From assembly GCF_038181555.1 (NCBI RefSeq), contig NZ_JBBWUA010000004.1, forward strand, positions 194,795-258,794: a stretch of DNA of 64,000 nt. Reading direction: 5' to 3'. The position numbers were made by a program, and so were the translations under genes. Within the stretch, counting starts at the first letter, position 1, and each line of letters starts with the position of its first letter. Shown here one piece after another: positions 1 through 8,232 of this stretch. The notes beneath the pieces are model-generated. The model saw only the letters and a program-made list of their open reading frames with translations. It ran no database searches and had not been told where the DNA came from. The stretch comes from Desulfitobacterium sp038181555 (GTDB lineage: Bacteria > Bacillota > Desulfitobacteriia > Desulfitobacteriales > Desulfitobacteriaceae).

Positions 1-37
1 TATATACAATAATAACGTAATAACAGGAAGTGATTCT

Positions 38-418
38 TTGGATATTATTATAAGCAACTCCAACGGCAAGCCGATTTATGAACAGATAACTTCCCAGATA
101 AAGAATTTGATTATCTCTGGAGAACTCAAACCTGGAGAAGCCCTTCCCTCCATGCGCCTTTTAGCAAAGGAATTGCGGATCAGCGTGATTACCACAAAAA
201 GGGCATATGAGGACTTAGAAAGGGATGGGTTTATCGAATCAATTACGGGAAAGGGAAGTTTTGTTGCCTTACAAAACAGTGAATTTATTCGGGAAGAACA
301 TTTGCGCAAGGTAGAAGAATACCTCCAAAACACTATTGAAACGGCAAAGATAGCGAATATTTCCTTAGAAGAACTAATTGAGATCATGACCATGCTTTAT
401 GAAGAAGGGGAGAGGTAA
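38..418 (+). CDS. GntR-family regulator, YtrA-type
   Basis: A 126-residue protein with a GntR winged helix at about residues 9-77, in which PIYEQITSQIKNLI and the ELRISVITTKRAYEDLERDGFI helices are clear. The C-terminal part is only about 50 residues, as in the YtrA subfamily, which typically represses a linked ABC exporter. It starts at TTG after an AGGAAGTG site. The gene ends where the ABC ATPase begins (TAA then ATG), so the three genes form one operon. The promoter region is mostly cut off by the window edge. The inducing signal cannot be read from the sequence. Confidence 0.93.
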   Translation: MDIIISNSNGKPIYEQITSQIKNLIISGELKPGEALPSMRLLAKELRISVITTKRAYEDLERDGFIESITGKGSFVALQNSEFIREEHLRKVEEYLQNTIETAKIANISLEELIEIMTMLYEEGER

Positions 419-1267
419 ATGGAAAATGTCTTAGAGGTGAAAAACCTATCCAAGGACTACGAGGGCTTTCATTTACAAAATGTCAGCTTTTCCTTACCCA
501 AGGGCTGTATTATGGGCTTAATCGGAGAGAATGGGGCGGGTAAAAGTACCACTATAAAGTTACTTTTGAATCTTATCCACCGCGATGGAGGAGACATACA
601 AATCTTTAGCAAGTGTAATCTAACCCATGAAAAAGCGATAAAAGAAGAGTTAGGAGTAGTCCTTGATGAAAGTAATTTTCCCGATAATCTGTGTGCTAGG
701 GATATCGATTTAGTGATGAAGAGTGTCTATGCAAAGTGGGATCAAAATGTATTTAGCAGTTATCTGAGAAGGTTCGCTTTACCGGATAGAAAGAGGGTTA
801 AAGACTATTCCAAAGGAATGAAGATGAAGCTGTCCATTGCCGTGGCTCTTTCTCATCATCCGCGATTTCTGATTCTTGATGAAGCGACCAGTGGACTAGA
901 CCCTATGGTGAGGGAAGAAATCTTGGACATTTTCTTAGAGTTTATTCAAGATGAAGAGCACTCGATTCTTATTTCTTCCCACATTATCAGTGATCTGGAA
1001 AAGATCGCTGACTATATTACTTTTATCCATAAAGGAAAAGTAATGTTCAGCGAAGTTAAGGATTCCCTTCTTGAGGACTATGGAATTCTTAAGTGCACCC
1101 ATACAGAGTTTGACCAATTAGATAAAGAGTTAATTATAGGATGCCGTAAAAACCAATTTGGGGTGGAAGCTTTGGTGAGAAGGAAAAAGTTGCAAGGGAA
1201 GTTTTTGATTGATTCAGCGGGGATCGAGGACATCATGTTATTTCATAGCAGGGGGGCAGGAAGATGA
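419..1267 (+). CDS. ABC-2 type exporter, ATP-binding subunit
   Basis: A 282-residue ABC ATPase. Walker A GENGAGKST is at residues 36-44, the signature YSKGM at about 130-134 and Walker B LILDE at 151-155, followed by ATSGLDP and a switch histidine in ILISSHI. It is of the kind paired with an ABC-2 membrane subunit. Its stop overlaps the start of the permease gene by 4 bases and the GntR regulator is directly upstream, as in ytr/bcr-like export operons. The substrate is unknown; peptide-antibiotic or cell-envelope stress export is the usual role for such operons. Confidence 0.95.
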   Translation: MENVLEVKNLSKDYEGFHLQNVSFSLPKGCIMGLIGENGAGKSTTIKLLLNLIHRDGGDIQIFSKCNLTHEKAIKEELGVVLDESNFPDNLCARDIDLVMKSVYAKWDQNVFSSYLRRFALPDRKRVKDYSKGMKMKLSIAVALSHHPRFLILDEATSGLDPMVREEILDIFLEFIQDEEHSILISSHIISDLEKIADYITFIHKGKVMFSEVKDSLLEDYGILKCTHTEFDQLDKELIIGCRKNQFGVEALVRRKKLQGKFLIDSAGIEDIMLFHSRGAGR

Positions 1268-1887
1268 AAGGATTGATAATTAAGGATGTCTTTGCCCTGA
1301 GGCAGCAAGGTAAAATTCTCTTAGGGTTGCTAGCCTTCTATGCCTTTTACTCTATAATGTTTGAAAATATAAGCATGCTGGCGGCCATGATTGTCCTCTT
1401 ATGCGTCATGCTGCCTTTAACCACTATGGCCTATGATGAAAAGAGTAAATGGGAGAAGTATGCACTATCAATGCCAATCGAAAGAAAAACAATCGTCCAA
1501 AGCAAATATTTATTTGCAATCGTCGCTGAGCTAATAGGAGTAGTTATTGTTGGAATTCTAAGTGGGCTTATCGTACTTTTTACAGACGAAATGAAAATTA
1601 TGGAAATGCTCATCATGACCCTAGTAATCGGCGGGGTCGGGTTGGTTTTTCTCGCTATTATCCTACCCATTCTGTTTAAGTTCGGCGTAGAAAAGGCAAG
1701 GTTTATCATGCTCATAGTTGTTTTTATTCCAACTATGCTTGTGATGATGATACCCCATTTGGACATTGTCCCTCCAAGTATCCAGATAGTAAAGCTGTTT
1801 GGGTATTTATCTCCGCTTATCATCTTAGGTTTACTCATGTTTTCCATTAAGATGTCTATTGCAATATATAACAGAAAAGAGTTTTAG
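1264..1887 (+). CDS. ABC-2 transporter permease
   Basis: A 207-residue membrane protein with about six hydrophobic segments (for example around residues 17-35, 39-56, 85-108, 115-137, 145-165 and 178-200). It begins with a short cytoplasmic stretch, MKGLIIKD, typical of small ABC-2 membrane subunits. The ATG overlaps the end of the ATPase gene (ATGA). It is probably the membrane half of the exporter whose ATPase lies upstream. No substrate can be inferred. Confidence 0.9.
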   Translation: MKGLIIKDVFALRQQGKILLGLLAFYAFYSIMFENISMLAAMIVLLCVMLPLTTMAYDEKSKWEKYALSMPIERKTIVQSKYLFAIVAELIGVVIVGILSGLIVLFTDEMKIMEMLIMTLVIGGVGLVFLAIILPILFKFGVEKARFIMLIVVFIPTMLVMMIPHLDIVPPSIQIVKLFGYLSPLIILGLLMFSIKMSIAIYNRKEF

Positions 1888-1897
1888 TGTGTATAAT

Positions 1898-1937
1898 CCA
1901 ATGAAGGGAGTGTCCGGACGGACACTCCCTTCATTGG
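1898..1937. terminator. Perfect 19-bp inverted repeat between convergent genes
   Basis: The arms at 1898-1916 and 1919-1937 are perfectly complementary with a 2-base centre. The hairpin lies between the stop of the permease gene and the stop of a small minus-strand gene, so it probably ends transcription from both sides. Neither side has a strong T-run. Confidence 0.7.
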
Positions 1938-1946
1938 TATCGAATA

Positions 1947-2066
1947 TTATTTATTGGTGCCATGCTGCTTATTGGGCAGCTTGCGGTCAGGATTTCCCTT
2001 ACCTTGATGCTTTTGATTTTCTTCTGCTTTCTTTTTGTCCTCATTAAATTTATCTACAAAGTTCAT
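1947..2066 (-). CDS. Small hydrophilic protein, 39 residues, function unknown
   Basis: An uninterrupted minus-strand frame begins at ATG (2066-2064), preceded by a near-perfect AAGGAGGTAACC ribosome site, and ends at TAA (1949-1947). The product starts MNFVDKFNEDKKKAEEN and is rich in Lys, Asn and Gln, with KGNPDRKLPNKQ near the C-terminus. It has no hydrophobic segment. The size and composition recall minor small acid-soluble spore proteins, but I cannot assign it to a family. The ribosome site and the adjacent terminator hairpin are the main support. Confidence 0.65.
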   Translation of the reverse strand: MNFVDKFNEDKKKAEENQKHQGKGNPDRKLPNKQHGTNK

Positions 2067-2258
2067 GGTTACCTCCTTGTTGTATTAAATCATTATTACT
2101 TTAACCATTGACGAAATAAAACATTCTTTCTTGGTTTTGTTTTGTGGCAATATTCGACAGGTGCAATGTGCTATATTAATAGTTGGTCAAGCAGTTATTT
2201 TTTATTTTTAACAGTTCTATTGACTAAGATCAAAAAAGGAAAAGTGGAGTTAGGAAAG

Positions 2259-3548
2259 ATGCCAAAGAAATTAATGCATAATTTACGCGAGACGGGTATC
2301 GGATTTCTTAAAGATATCCCCTGGGGTACTCATATTTGTGGGTTCTATCAAAGCAAGCAGGACTTGTTGGATATTTTAGTACCGTATTTCGAAGCGGGGT
2401 TAAAGCATAACGAATACTGCATGTGCGTACTGTCGGATCCCCTTAGCATAAGTGAAGGGGTACTGGTCTTTAGGGCGAAGATCCCCAATTTTGATAGATA
2501 TTACCGAAGTGGCCAGATTGAGATACTGACCCATAACGAATGGTACCTAAAGTATGGGAACTTTGACGGTAATAAGGTTGTTGAGGGATGGGGTAAAAAA
2601 GTTAAACAAGCCCTTGACTATGGCTACGAGGGTATTCGCGTAAGTGGTAATACAAGTTGGCTAAAAAAGCGATATTTCAGATCTTTTATGGATTATGAAG
2701 CATTGGTTGAGATGAAGATTGGCTCAATGCGCATGATCGCCCTATGTACTTTCCAGCTCGATCAGTGCAGCCTTCATGAGGTGATTGATGTTGTGAATAA
2801 TCACCAATTTTCATTTATTCATACTAGCGATAGTGTAGAGAATCTATATCAAATTGCAAAATTTGATCGTATGAATCTTGTTGGAAAAATGGCAGCCAGT
2901 ATTGCTCATGAAGTTCGTAACCCCATGACCACGGTCCGTGGTTTTCTTCAATTGCTAGGATCGAGGGAAGAGCACCATGCGGGAAAGTCGACCTTTGACC
3001 TCATGATCTCAGAGTTAGATCGTGCTAATGAGATTATCACAGAATTTTTGTCATTGGCAAAAACAAAGCCAAGCGAAATGAGCTCGCAAAATTTGAATGC
3101 AATCTTGACCACTCTTTATCCCCTTTTGCAAGCAGACGCCTTTAATCATAATAAAAAAATCAAATTAGATGTGGAAAGAATACCCGAGCTTCTGCTCAAT
3201 GGGAAGGAAATTACTCAATTGGTGCTCAACCTATGCCGAAATGGTTTGGAGGCGATGGAGGAAGGTGGCTGTCTACGAATTCAAACCTATTCTGAAGGTG
3301 ACGGGGTTGTTTTAAGCGTTGAAGATGAAGGCTGCGGGATTCCACCTGAGAGTATCGACAAATTAGGTATGCCCTTTTTTACTACGAAAGAAGAGGGCTC
3401 TGGTCTTGGACTGGCTACCTGTTACAATATTGTCGCTAACCATAATGCACGAATCAATGTTGACACCTGTTCAAGTGGAACGACCTTTTTTGTGAGGTTC
3501 AAGCTTCCTGAAGTAGAAGAGAGAGTTTTGATTAATATTGCTCGTTAG
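2259..3548 (+). CDS. Orphan MEDS-domain sensor histidine kinase
   Basis: A 429-residue kinase. The N-terminal ~180 residues are a MEDS domain (GIGFLKDIPWGTHICGFY), a soluble sensory module first seen in methanogens and DcmR. The HisKA segment has the phospho-acceptor His at about residue 217 in IAHEVRNP, and the H-box region resembles Bacillus sporulation kinases. The ATPase domain shows an N box (NLCRNGLEAM), DEGCGIPP and GSGLGLA. The frame stays open upstream to a TTG at 2142, but no ribosome site supports that start, so I prefer the ATG at 2259. No response regulator is adjacent; feeding a Spo0F/Spo0A-type phosphorelay is a guess. Confidence 0.9.
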   Translation: MPKKLMHNLRETGIGFLKDIPWGTHICGFYQSKQDLLDILVPYFEAGLKHNEYCMCVLSDPLSISEGVLVFRAKIPNFDRYYRSGQIEILTHNEWYLKYGNFDGNKVVEGWGKKVKQALDYGYEGIRVSGNTSWLKKRYFRSFMDYEALVEMKIGSMRMIALCTFQLDQCSLHEVIDVVNNHQFSFIHTSDSVENLYQIAKFDRMNLVGKMAASIAHEVRNPMTTVRGFLQLLGSREEHHAGKSTFDLMISELDRANEIITEFLSLAKTKPSEMSSQNLNAILTTLYPLLQADAFNHNKKIKLDVERIPELLLNGKEITQLVLNLCRNGLEAMEEGGCLRIQTYSEGDGVVLSVEDEGCGIPPESIDKLGMPFFTTKEEGSGLGLATCYNIVANHNARINVDTCSSGTTFFVRFKLPEVEERVLINIAR

Positions 3549-3574
3549 TTTGGAGACTGTGACTTTAATAAATG

Positions 3575-3631
3575 AAAGAAAGTGGTAGATTGGAGTATGC
3601 ATAATATTCTTTTTCTCCCACTTTTCTTTTT
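3575..3631 (+). terminator. Terminator-like hairpin after the sensor kinase
   Basis: The left arm AAAGAAAGTGG (from 3575) pairs with CCACTTTTCTTT (about 3618-3630), and T-rich sequence forms the 3' side. It lies 26 bases after the kinase stop. Confidence 0.5.
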
Positions 3632-3698
3632 GAGGCTATTCTACGCTATTGTATGATTTTTTGACGTTCAGGAAATGGAAGGGGAACGGATGGAAAAA

Positions 3699-3734
3699 CC
3701 GAACGTTTAGAATAGGAATTAGGGAAACGTTCGA
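3699..3734. promoter_or_regulatory. PurR-like operator (paired PurBoxes)
   Basis: CGAACGTTT (3700-3708) and its exact reverse complement AAACGTTCG (3725-3733) are separated by 16 bases. The left half lies in AAAACCGAACGTT, close to the Gram-positive PurBox consensus AWWWCCGAACWWT, and the two boxes are in the inverted arrangement PurR requires. The pair ends 8 bases before the -35 element of the purine promoter. PurR itself is not in the window. Confidence 0.65.
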
Positions 3735-3741
3735 AAAACTA

Positions 3742-3770
3742 TTGACCATTTTGGTAAGAAAAGCTACAAT
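3742..3770 (+). promoter_or_regulatory. Promoter of the purine gene cluster
   Basis: TTGACC (3742-3747), a 17-base spacer and TACAAT (3765-3770) form a sigma-A type promoter. The start point would fall near 3777, giving a leader of about 350 bases that carries the two aptamers and the terminator. Confidence 0.75.
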
Positions 3771-3819
3771 GGGTTCAGAAGATAATTTCTCATGATAGTT
3801 ACCTAACATCTAAATATGG

Positions 3820-3890
3820 CGTTCATATAATCGCGGAGATAGGGTCTGCAAGTTTCTACCGGGCTACCGTAAATGGCCTGACTATGAGCG
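3820..3890 (+). ncRNA. Guanine riboswitch aptamer (purine class)
   Basis: The segment has the purine-aptamer landmarks: P1 CGTTCATA (3820-3827) pairs with TATGAGCG (3883-3890), followed by ATAATC, P2 GCGGA/TCTGC, the invariant AGTTTCTACC, and loop ACCGTAAAT closed by P3. The J3/1 strand reads GACTATG; the C at the ligand-contacting position (xpt position 74) predicts guanine rather than adenine. It lies immediately upstream of a second aptamer, not next to its own terminator. Confidence 0.93.
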
Positions 3891-3893
3891 AAA

Positions 3894-4018
3894 GTGTGCC
3901 TAGGGTATTTTCCCGAGCGGCACAGGTCTGATGGTTATAATACTAAGTGGATTCACTTAAGGAGTGGGTCTTAGCTTTGCCGTTGGATTACACCGAAGGG
4001 ACAAAAGCCCAGGCGGGA
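3894..4018 (+). ncRNA. ykkC-class aptamer, probably PRPP riboswitch
   Basis: GTGCC (3896-3900) with GGCAC (3919-3923) encloses CTAGGG...CCCGAG, and the 3' part carries ACACCGAAGGGACAAAAG followed by CCC (about 3989-4010), the hallmark of ykkC RNAs. Subtype 2 members upstream of purine genes sense PRPP or ppGpp; tandem guanine-PRPP pairs are known in front of purine genes, so PRPP is the likely ligand. The conserved GCCC (4007-4010) that closes the aptamer with GGG (3998-4000) is also the 5' arm of the following terminator, so ligand binding should antagonise termination (ON switch). Confidence 0.85.
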
Positions 4019-4067
4019 AGGTTTCACTCTTTTTTCTAAAGTGGAATCTATCCGTCTGGGCATTTTT
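4007..4067 (+). terminator. Riboswitch-controlled terminator before purL
   Basis: GCCCAGGCGG (4007-4016) pairs with CCGTCTGGGC (4052-4061) with one G-T wobble. An inner helix pairs TTTCACT with AGTGGAA, and TTTTT follows at 4063-4067. The 5' arm overlaps the end of the ykkC-type aptamer. Confidence 0.88.
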
Positions 4068-4130
4068 AATTTATTTCAGCAAACACTTTGGGGAAAGATA
4101 GGACTAAAGGATTGAATTTAGGAGGGAATC

Positions 4131-7100
4131 ATGGAACAGCAAGCTGTAAAGCGCATTTATGTGGAGAAGATGCCTAGTTTTAATATCGAAGCCCAAGGAT
4201 TATTGCAGGATATCCGAGAGAACCTTGGCATTAATGGCTTAGAGGACTTAAGAATTATTAATCGCTATGATATCGCTGGGATTAGTGCAGAAGAATACGC
4301 TCAGTCCCGGAACATAATCTTCGCAGAACCAACTGTGGACTTAATCTATGATGAACACTTAGAGATTCCTTCTTCAGATCGCGTGTTTGCCATGGAATAT
4401 CTTCCCGGCCAATATGACCAACGAGCTGATTCGGCGGCCCAATGTATCCAGATTCTCACGCAAAAAGAGCGGCCGGAAGTGCTTTCCGCCAAGATGATTG
4501 TACTTAAGGGCCAATTAACAGATCATCATTTTAACCGCATTAAGAATTATTACATTAACCCTGTAGAATCTCGTGAAGCCAGCTTGGAAAAACCAGCTAG
4601 CCTATCCTTAGAAGTAGATGTCCCGAATGATGTGGAGGTTGTTGAAGGTTTTACCCAGATGACGATGACAGAGCTAGAGGGATTTTATCAAGGGGCCGGG
4701 CTTGCCATGAGCCTGGAGGACTTAACCTTCTGCCAAGGGTATTTTCGAGATGAGGAAAAACGCAACCCCACCATCACGGAGATTCGAGTCATCGATACTT
4801 ACTGGTCTGATCATTGTCGCCATACCACGTTCTTTACCCAGTTGCAAGACATCGCCATTGAGGAAGGGGATTATAGTGCTCCTATCCGCAAGGCCTATGA
4901 AGATTATCTTGCTTCCCGAGAGTTTGTTTATGGGGATAAGGTTCAAGGGCGTGATATATGTCTAATGGATTTAGCTGTGATCGGCATGAAAGAACTAAAG
5001 AAAAAAGGACTCTTAAAGGATCTGGATGAGTCCGATGAGATCAATGCCTGCAGCATTGTGGTCGATGTTGAAATCGACGGCAAAACAGAAGAATGGCTTG
5101 TGATGTTCAAAAATGAAACTCATAACCATCCTACAGAAATCGAGCCCTTCGGGGGAGCGGCTACCTGCTTAGGCGGTGCCATTCGGGATCCCTTGTCCGG
5201 TCGGACATACGTCTATCAGGCCATGCGAGTAACCGGAAGCGGAGACCCCCGGGCGAAAGTAGAAGAGACTCTGCCAGGAAAACTTCCTCAACGCAAGATT
5301 ACTACTGGGGCAGCAGCTGGTTATAGCTCCTATGGCAACCAAATCGGCTTAGCCACGGGACAAGTTGCGGAAGTTTATGATGAAGATTTTATCGCCAAAC
5401 GGATGGAGATTGGTGCTGTTATTGCGGCAGCTCCTCGGGGAAATGTCGTGCGCCAAGCCCCTGAACCGGGTGATGTGGTGGTTTTAGTCGGCGGCAGAAC
5501 CGGTCGCGACGGTTGCGGTGGTGCTACAGGCTCCTCTAAGGAACATACCACTGAATCATTGGCCAGCTGTGGAGCTGAAGTACAAAAAGGTAATCCTCCC
5601 ACAGAGAGAAAAATCCAGCGCTTATTCCGCAATCCCAAGGTCAGCACCATGATTAAGAAATGTAACGACTTCGGAGCAGGGGGAGTCTCGGTGGCTATTG
5701 GTGAGTTGACCGATGGCTTAGAGATCAACTTGGATGCGGTTCCAAAAAAATATGAGGGCTTAGATGGTACAGAGTTGGCGATCTCCGAATCCCAGGAGCG
5801 TATGGCGGCGGTTATCGCAGTAGAAAACCTAGAAGACTTTGTCCAATATGCTGATGCAGAAAATCTTGAGGCAACTCTAGTGGCTACAGTCAGTGCAACC
5901 CCACGCTTGAATATGACGTGGCGCGGCAAAAGAATAGTCGATATCAGTCGTGAGTTTTTAAATACTAACGGAGTAAAGCAAAAAGCAAGTGTAGTTGTAA
6001 AACTTCCTGAGAGCAATCGGAACTACTTTAAGCAACTCCCCAATAGTTCCTTAGACAAAGTTGCTGCTCAACAAGCTACTCTAAAGGAAGCTTGGTTGGC
6101 TAATTTGCAAGATCTTAACGTCTGCAGTCAAAAGGGTCTAGTGGAGCGCTTTGATAGTACGATCGGTGCTAATACTGTATTAATGCCCTTTGGAGGAAAA
6201 TGTCAGACAACTCCCGCCGAGGGAATGGTGGCTAAGATCCCTCTGGAATCCGGAGAAACCCATACAGCGACAGCCATGACTTATGGCTATAACCCTCAAT
6301 TGGCAAAATGGAGTCCTTTCCACGGGGCCTTATACGCAGTGGTTGAAGCGGTAACCAAAATGGTAGCTCTAGGGCAAGATTACGGAAAAATTCGTTTAAC
6401 GCTCCAGGAGTATTTTGAAAAACTGGGTAATGATCCAGAGAAATGGGGGAAACCCTTCAGTGCCCTACTTGGAGCACTATATGCTCAAAAGCAGTTTGGG
6501 ATTCCGGCTATTGGTGGTAAGGACAGCATGTCTGGATCCTTTATGGATCTTAATGTTCCTCCTACTTTAGTGGCCTTTGCTGTGGGTGTATTGCATACCG
6601 ATCACGTGGTATCCCAGGAGTTTAAAGAAGCGGGGAGTCAAGTCGTTTTAGTTTCCTCCCGTCGGGATGAAAATGAAGTCATCGACTTCGAACATCTAAC
6701 TCGGAATTTTAACAAGGTTCATGAGCTCATCCAATCCGGCAAGGTTTATGCTTCTCATACAGTAAAAATGGGCGGACTAGCGGCTGCCCTCACGAAGATG
6801 GCCTTTGGTAATCGCCTAGGGATGAAGTTTTTAACCCCAATGGCTATGGAAGACCTATTCCGTGCGGATTACGGCTCGCTAGTGCTAGAGATTCCTGAGT
6901 CAGGTAATCTTGAGGAGCTATTTGGGGAAGTTAACTATAAGGTTTTAGGCAGCACTCAAGCTAAACCAGCTATAGAGCTTGATGGCTTTGAAATCGCCTT
7001 AGCCGATGCCTTAGCCGTTTGGGAAAAGCCTTTAGAAAAAATCTTCCCAACCCAAACCACCCAGGTGGGCCTGCCACAGAATTTTTCCTACGGAGAGCGT

Positions 7101-7931
7101 AACCTCCACAGACCCTCCACCAAGATTGCTAAGCCTCGGGTCTTTATCCCAGTTTTTCCGGGAACCAACTGCGAATATGATTCGAGGAAGGCTTTTGAGA
7201 AGGCTGGAGCAGTGGTAGAAACTTTGGTAGTACGCAATCTTACCCCTAATCATGTAGAACAGTCTATACAAGGGATTGTTAAGGAAATAGAGCACTCGCA
7301 GATCATCATGCTCCCTGGCGGTTTTAGCGCGGGTGACGAGCCCGATGGTTCGGGGAAATTCATCGCTACCATGTTCCGCAATCCGCGTATTAAAGAAGCA
7401 GTCATGAAATTGCTCACCCAAAGAGATGGACTTATTTTGGGCGTTTGCAATGGTTTCCAAGCCCTTATCAAACTCGGTCTGGTGCCATATGGCGAAATTA
7501 TCGATCTAGACGAAAGCTCCCCGACCTTAACCTATAACAAAATTGGACGCCATGTCTCCTGTATGGTGCAAACCAAAGTGGTTTCCACATTATCACCTTG
7601 GTTTAGCGGGATGGAAGTAAACGATATCCATACTATTCCTGTCTCCCATGGGGAAGGACGTTTTGTGGCTAACCCTGCTATTATTCAAAAGCTCAGGGAA
7701 AGAGGCCAGATTGCAACCCAATATGTCGACCTGGCTGGCAACCCCAGCAATAATGTCAACTTTAACCCCAACGGTTCCGATGAAGCCATCGAAGGAATCA
7801 CCAGCCCAGACGGTCGCGTCCTTGGTAAGATGGGCCACTCCGAGCGCGAGGGTGCAGGCATTGCTATCAACATCCACGGCAATAAGTATCAGCCGATCTT
7901 CGCAGGCGGCGTCAACTACTTCAGAGGATAA
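4131..7931 (+). CDS. purL: Phosphoribosylformylglycinamidine synthase, single-chain
   Basis: A 1266-residue large-type FGAM synthase that converts FGAR, glutamine and ATP to FGAM in de novo purine synthesis. The N-terminal PurS-like part is followed by two AIRS-type halves (DTYWSDHCRHTTF near residue 225; KNETHNHPTEIEPFGG near 330) and a C-terminal class I glutaminase with nucleophile Cys about 1106 in GVCNGFQAL and a late His in MGHSEREG. Because these activities are fused, no separate purS or purQ is needed and none is present. The start follows GGAGGGAATC. It is first in the cluster and directly behind the double riboswitch leader. Confidence 0.98.
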   Translation: MEQQAVKRIYVEKMPSFNIEAQGLLQDIRENLGINGLEDLRIINRYDIAGISAEEYAQSRNIIFAEPTVDLIYDEHLEIPSSDRVFAMEYLPGQYDQRADSAAQCIQILTQKERPEVLSAKMIVLKGQLTDHHFNRIKNYYINPVESREASLEKPASLSLEVDVPNDVEVVEGFTQMTMTELEGFYQGAGLAMSLEDLTFCQGYFRDEEKRNPTITEIRVIDTYWSDHCRHTTFFTQLQDIAIEEGDYSAPIRKAYEDYLASREFVYGDKVQGRDICLMDLAVIGMKELKKKGLLKDLDESDEINACSIVVDVEIDGKTEEWLVMFKNETHNHPTEIEPFGGAATCLGGAIRDPLSGRTYVYQAMRVTGSGDPRAKVEETLPGKLPQRKITTGAAAGYSSYGNQIGLATGQVAEVYDEDFIAKRMEIGAVIAAAPRGNVVRQAPEPGDVVVLVGGRTGRDGCGGATGSSKEHTTESLASCGAEVQKGNPPTERKIQRLFRNPKVSTMIKKCNDFGAGGVSVAIGELTDGLEINLDAVPKKYEGLDGTELAISESQERMAAVIAVENLEDFVQYADAENLEATLVATVSATPRLNMTWRGKRIVDISREFLNTNGVKQKASVVVKLPESNRNYFKQLPNSSLDKVAAQQATLKEAWLANLQDLNVCSQKGLVERFDSTIGANTVLMPFGGKCQTTPAEGMVAKIPLESGETHTATAMTYGYNPQLAKWSPFHGALYAVVEAVTKMVALGQDYGKIRLTLQEYFEKLGNDPEKWGKPFSALLGALYAQKQFGIPAIGGKDSMSGSFMDLNVPPTLVAFAVGVLHTDHVVSQEFKEAGSQVVLVSSRRDENEVIDFEHLTRNFNKVHELIQSGKVYASHTVKMGGLAAALTKMAFGNRLGMKFLTPMAMEDLFRADYGSLVLEIPESGNLEELFGEVNYKVLGSTQAKPAIELDGFEIALADALAVWEKPLEKIFPTQTTQVGLPQNFSYGERNLHRPSTKIAKPRVFIPVFPGTNCEYDSRKAFEKAGAVVETLVVRNLTPNHVEQSIQGIVKEIEHSQIIMLPGGFSAGDEPDGSGKFIATMFRNPRIKEAVMKLLTQRDGLILGVCNGFQALIKLGLVPYGEIIDLDESSPTLTYNKIGRHVSCMVQTKVVSTLSPWFSGMEVNDIHTIPVSHGEGRFVANPAIIQKLRERGQIATQYVDLAGNPSNNVNFNPNGSDEAIEGITSPDGRVLGKMGHSEREGAGIAINIHGNKYQPIFAGGVNYFRG

Positions 7932-7986
7932 TCCAAGCTTAGAAATATAAGACCCGAAATGATCCAGAATACCTCAGAAACTTAGA

Positions 7987-8186
7987 ACGACCTGTAAGCG
8001 TCGCTTCACATACAATAGTGAACGATTTGCGTGGAAGGGCGTTACAGCGAACGACGCTTTCGTAGCATAGCGGAGCCACTGGTTCACATCAGGTATTACC
8101 CGTAGGTTTGGCGGGAGCTGCTATGAAAGCGAGTTCGCTAGCCCTGGAACGCCTGAGTGAACGTATGTATGTGAAGCGACACGACC
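7987..8186. repeat. Structured intergenic element, copy A
   Basis: A 200-bp non-coding element fills most of the purL-purE gap. ACGACC occurs at both ends (7987-7992 and 8181-8186). GTCGCTTCACATACA (8000-8014) is perfectly complementary to 8166-8180, making a 15-bp closing helix. The interior carries the core ACATCAGGTATTACC (8086-8100), GGTTTGGCG, GAAAGCGAGTT and AGCCCTGGA...CCTGAG shared with copies B and C. This copy lacks the central hairpin arm of about 60 bases found in the other two. No reading frame is evident. The strand is taken as plus only by agreement with neighbouring genes. Confidence 0.8.
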
Positions 8187-8232
8187 CCAGATACTCTAAT
8201 CCAAGCTTAATTACGTGAATGGAGGAATATTT

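Noticed and set aside
1859..2047. A 62-codon plus-strand frame after the ABC permease
   Set aside because: It overlaps the permease end, crosses the perfect terminator hairpin and opposes the better supported 39-residue minus-strand gene.
2142..2258. N-terminal extension of the MEDS kinase including a hydrophobic stretch
   Set aside because: It would need a TTG at 2142 without a ribosome site, and the MEDS domain starts naturally after the ATG at 2259.
3820..3890. Reading the purine aptamer as an adenine riboswitch
   Set aside because: The specificity position in GACTATG is C, which pairs with guanine; adenine types have U there (GATTATG).
5375..6016. A 213-codon minus-strand frame inside purL
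   Set aside because: It lies wholly antisense to an intact purL with strong family matches; it has a composition typical of an antisense shadow.
7987..8186. Element copy A as a group II intron fragment or tRNA-like gene
   Set aside because: No domain V, no reverse transcriptase and no tRNA cloverleaf or T-loop could be found; the closing helix and core fit neither.
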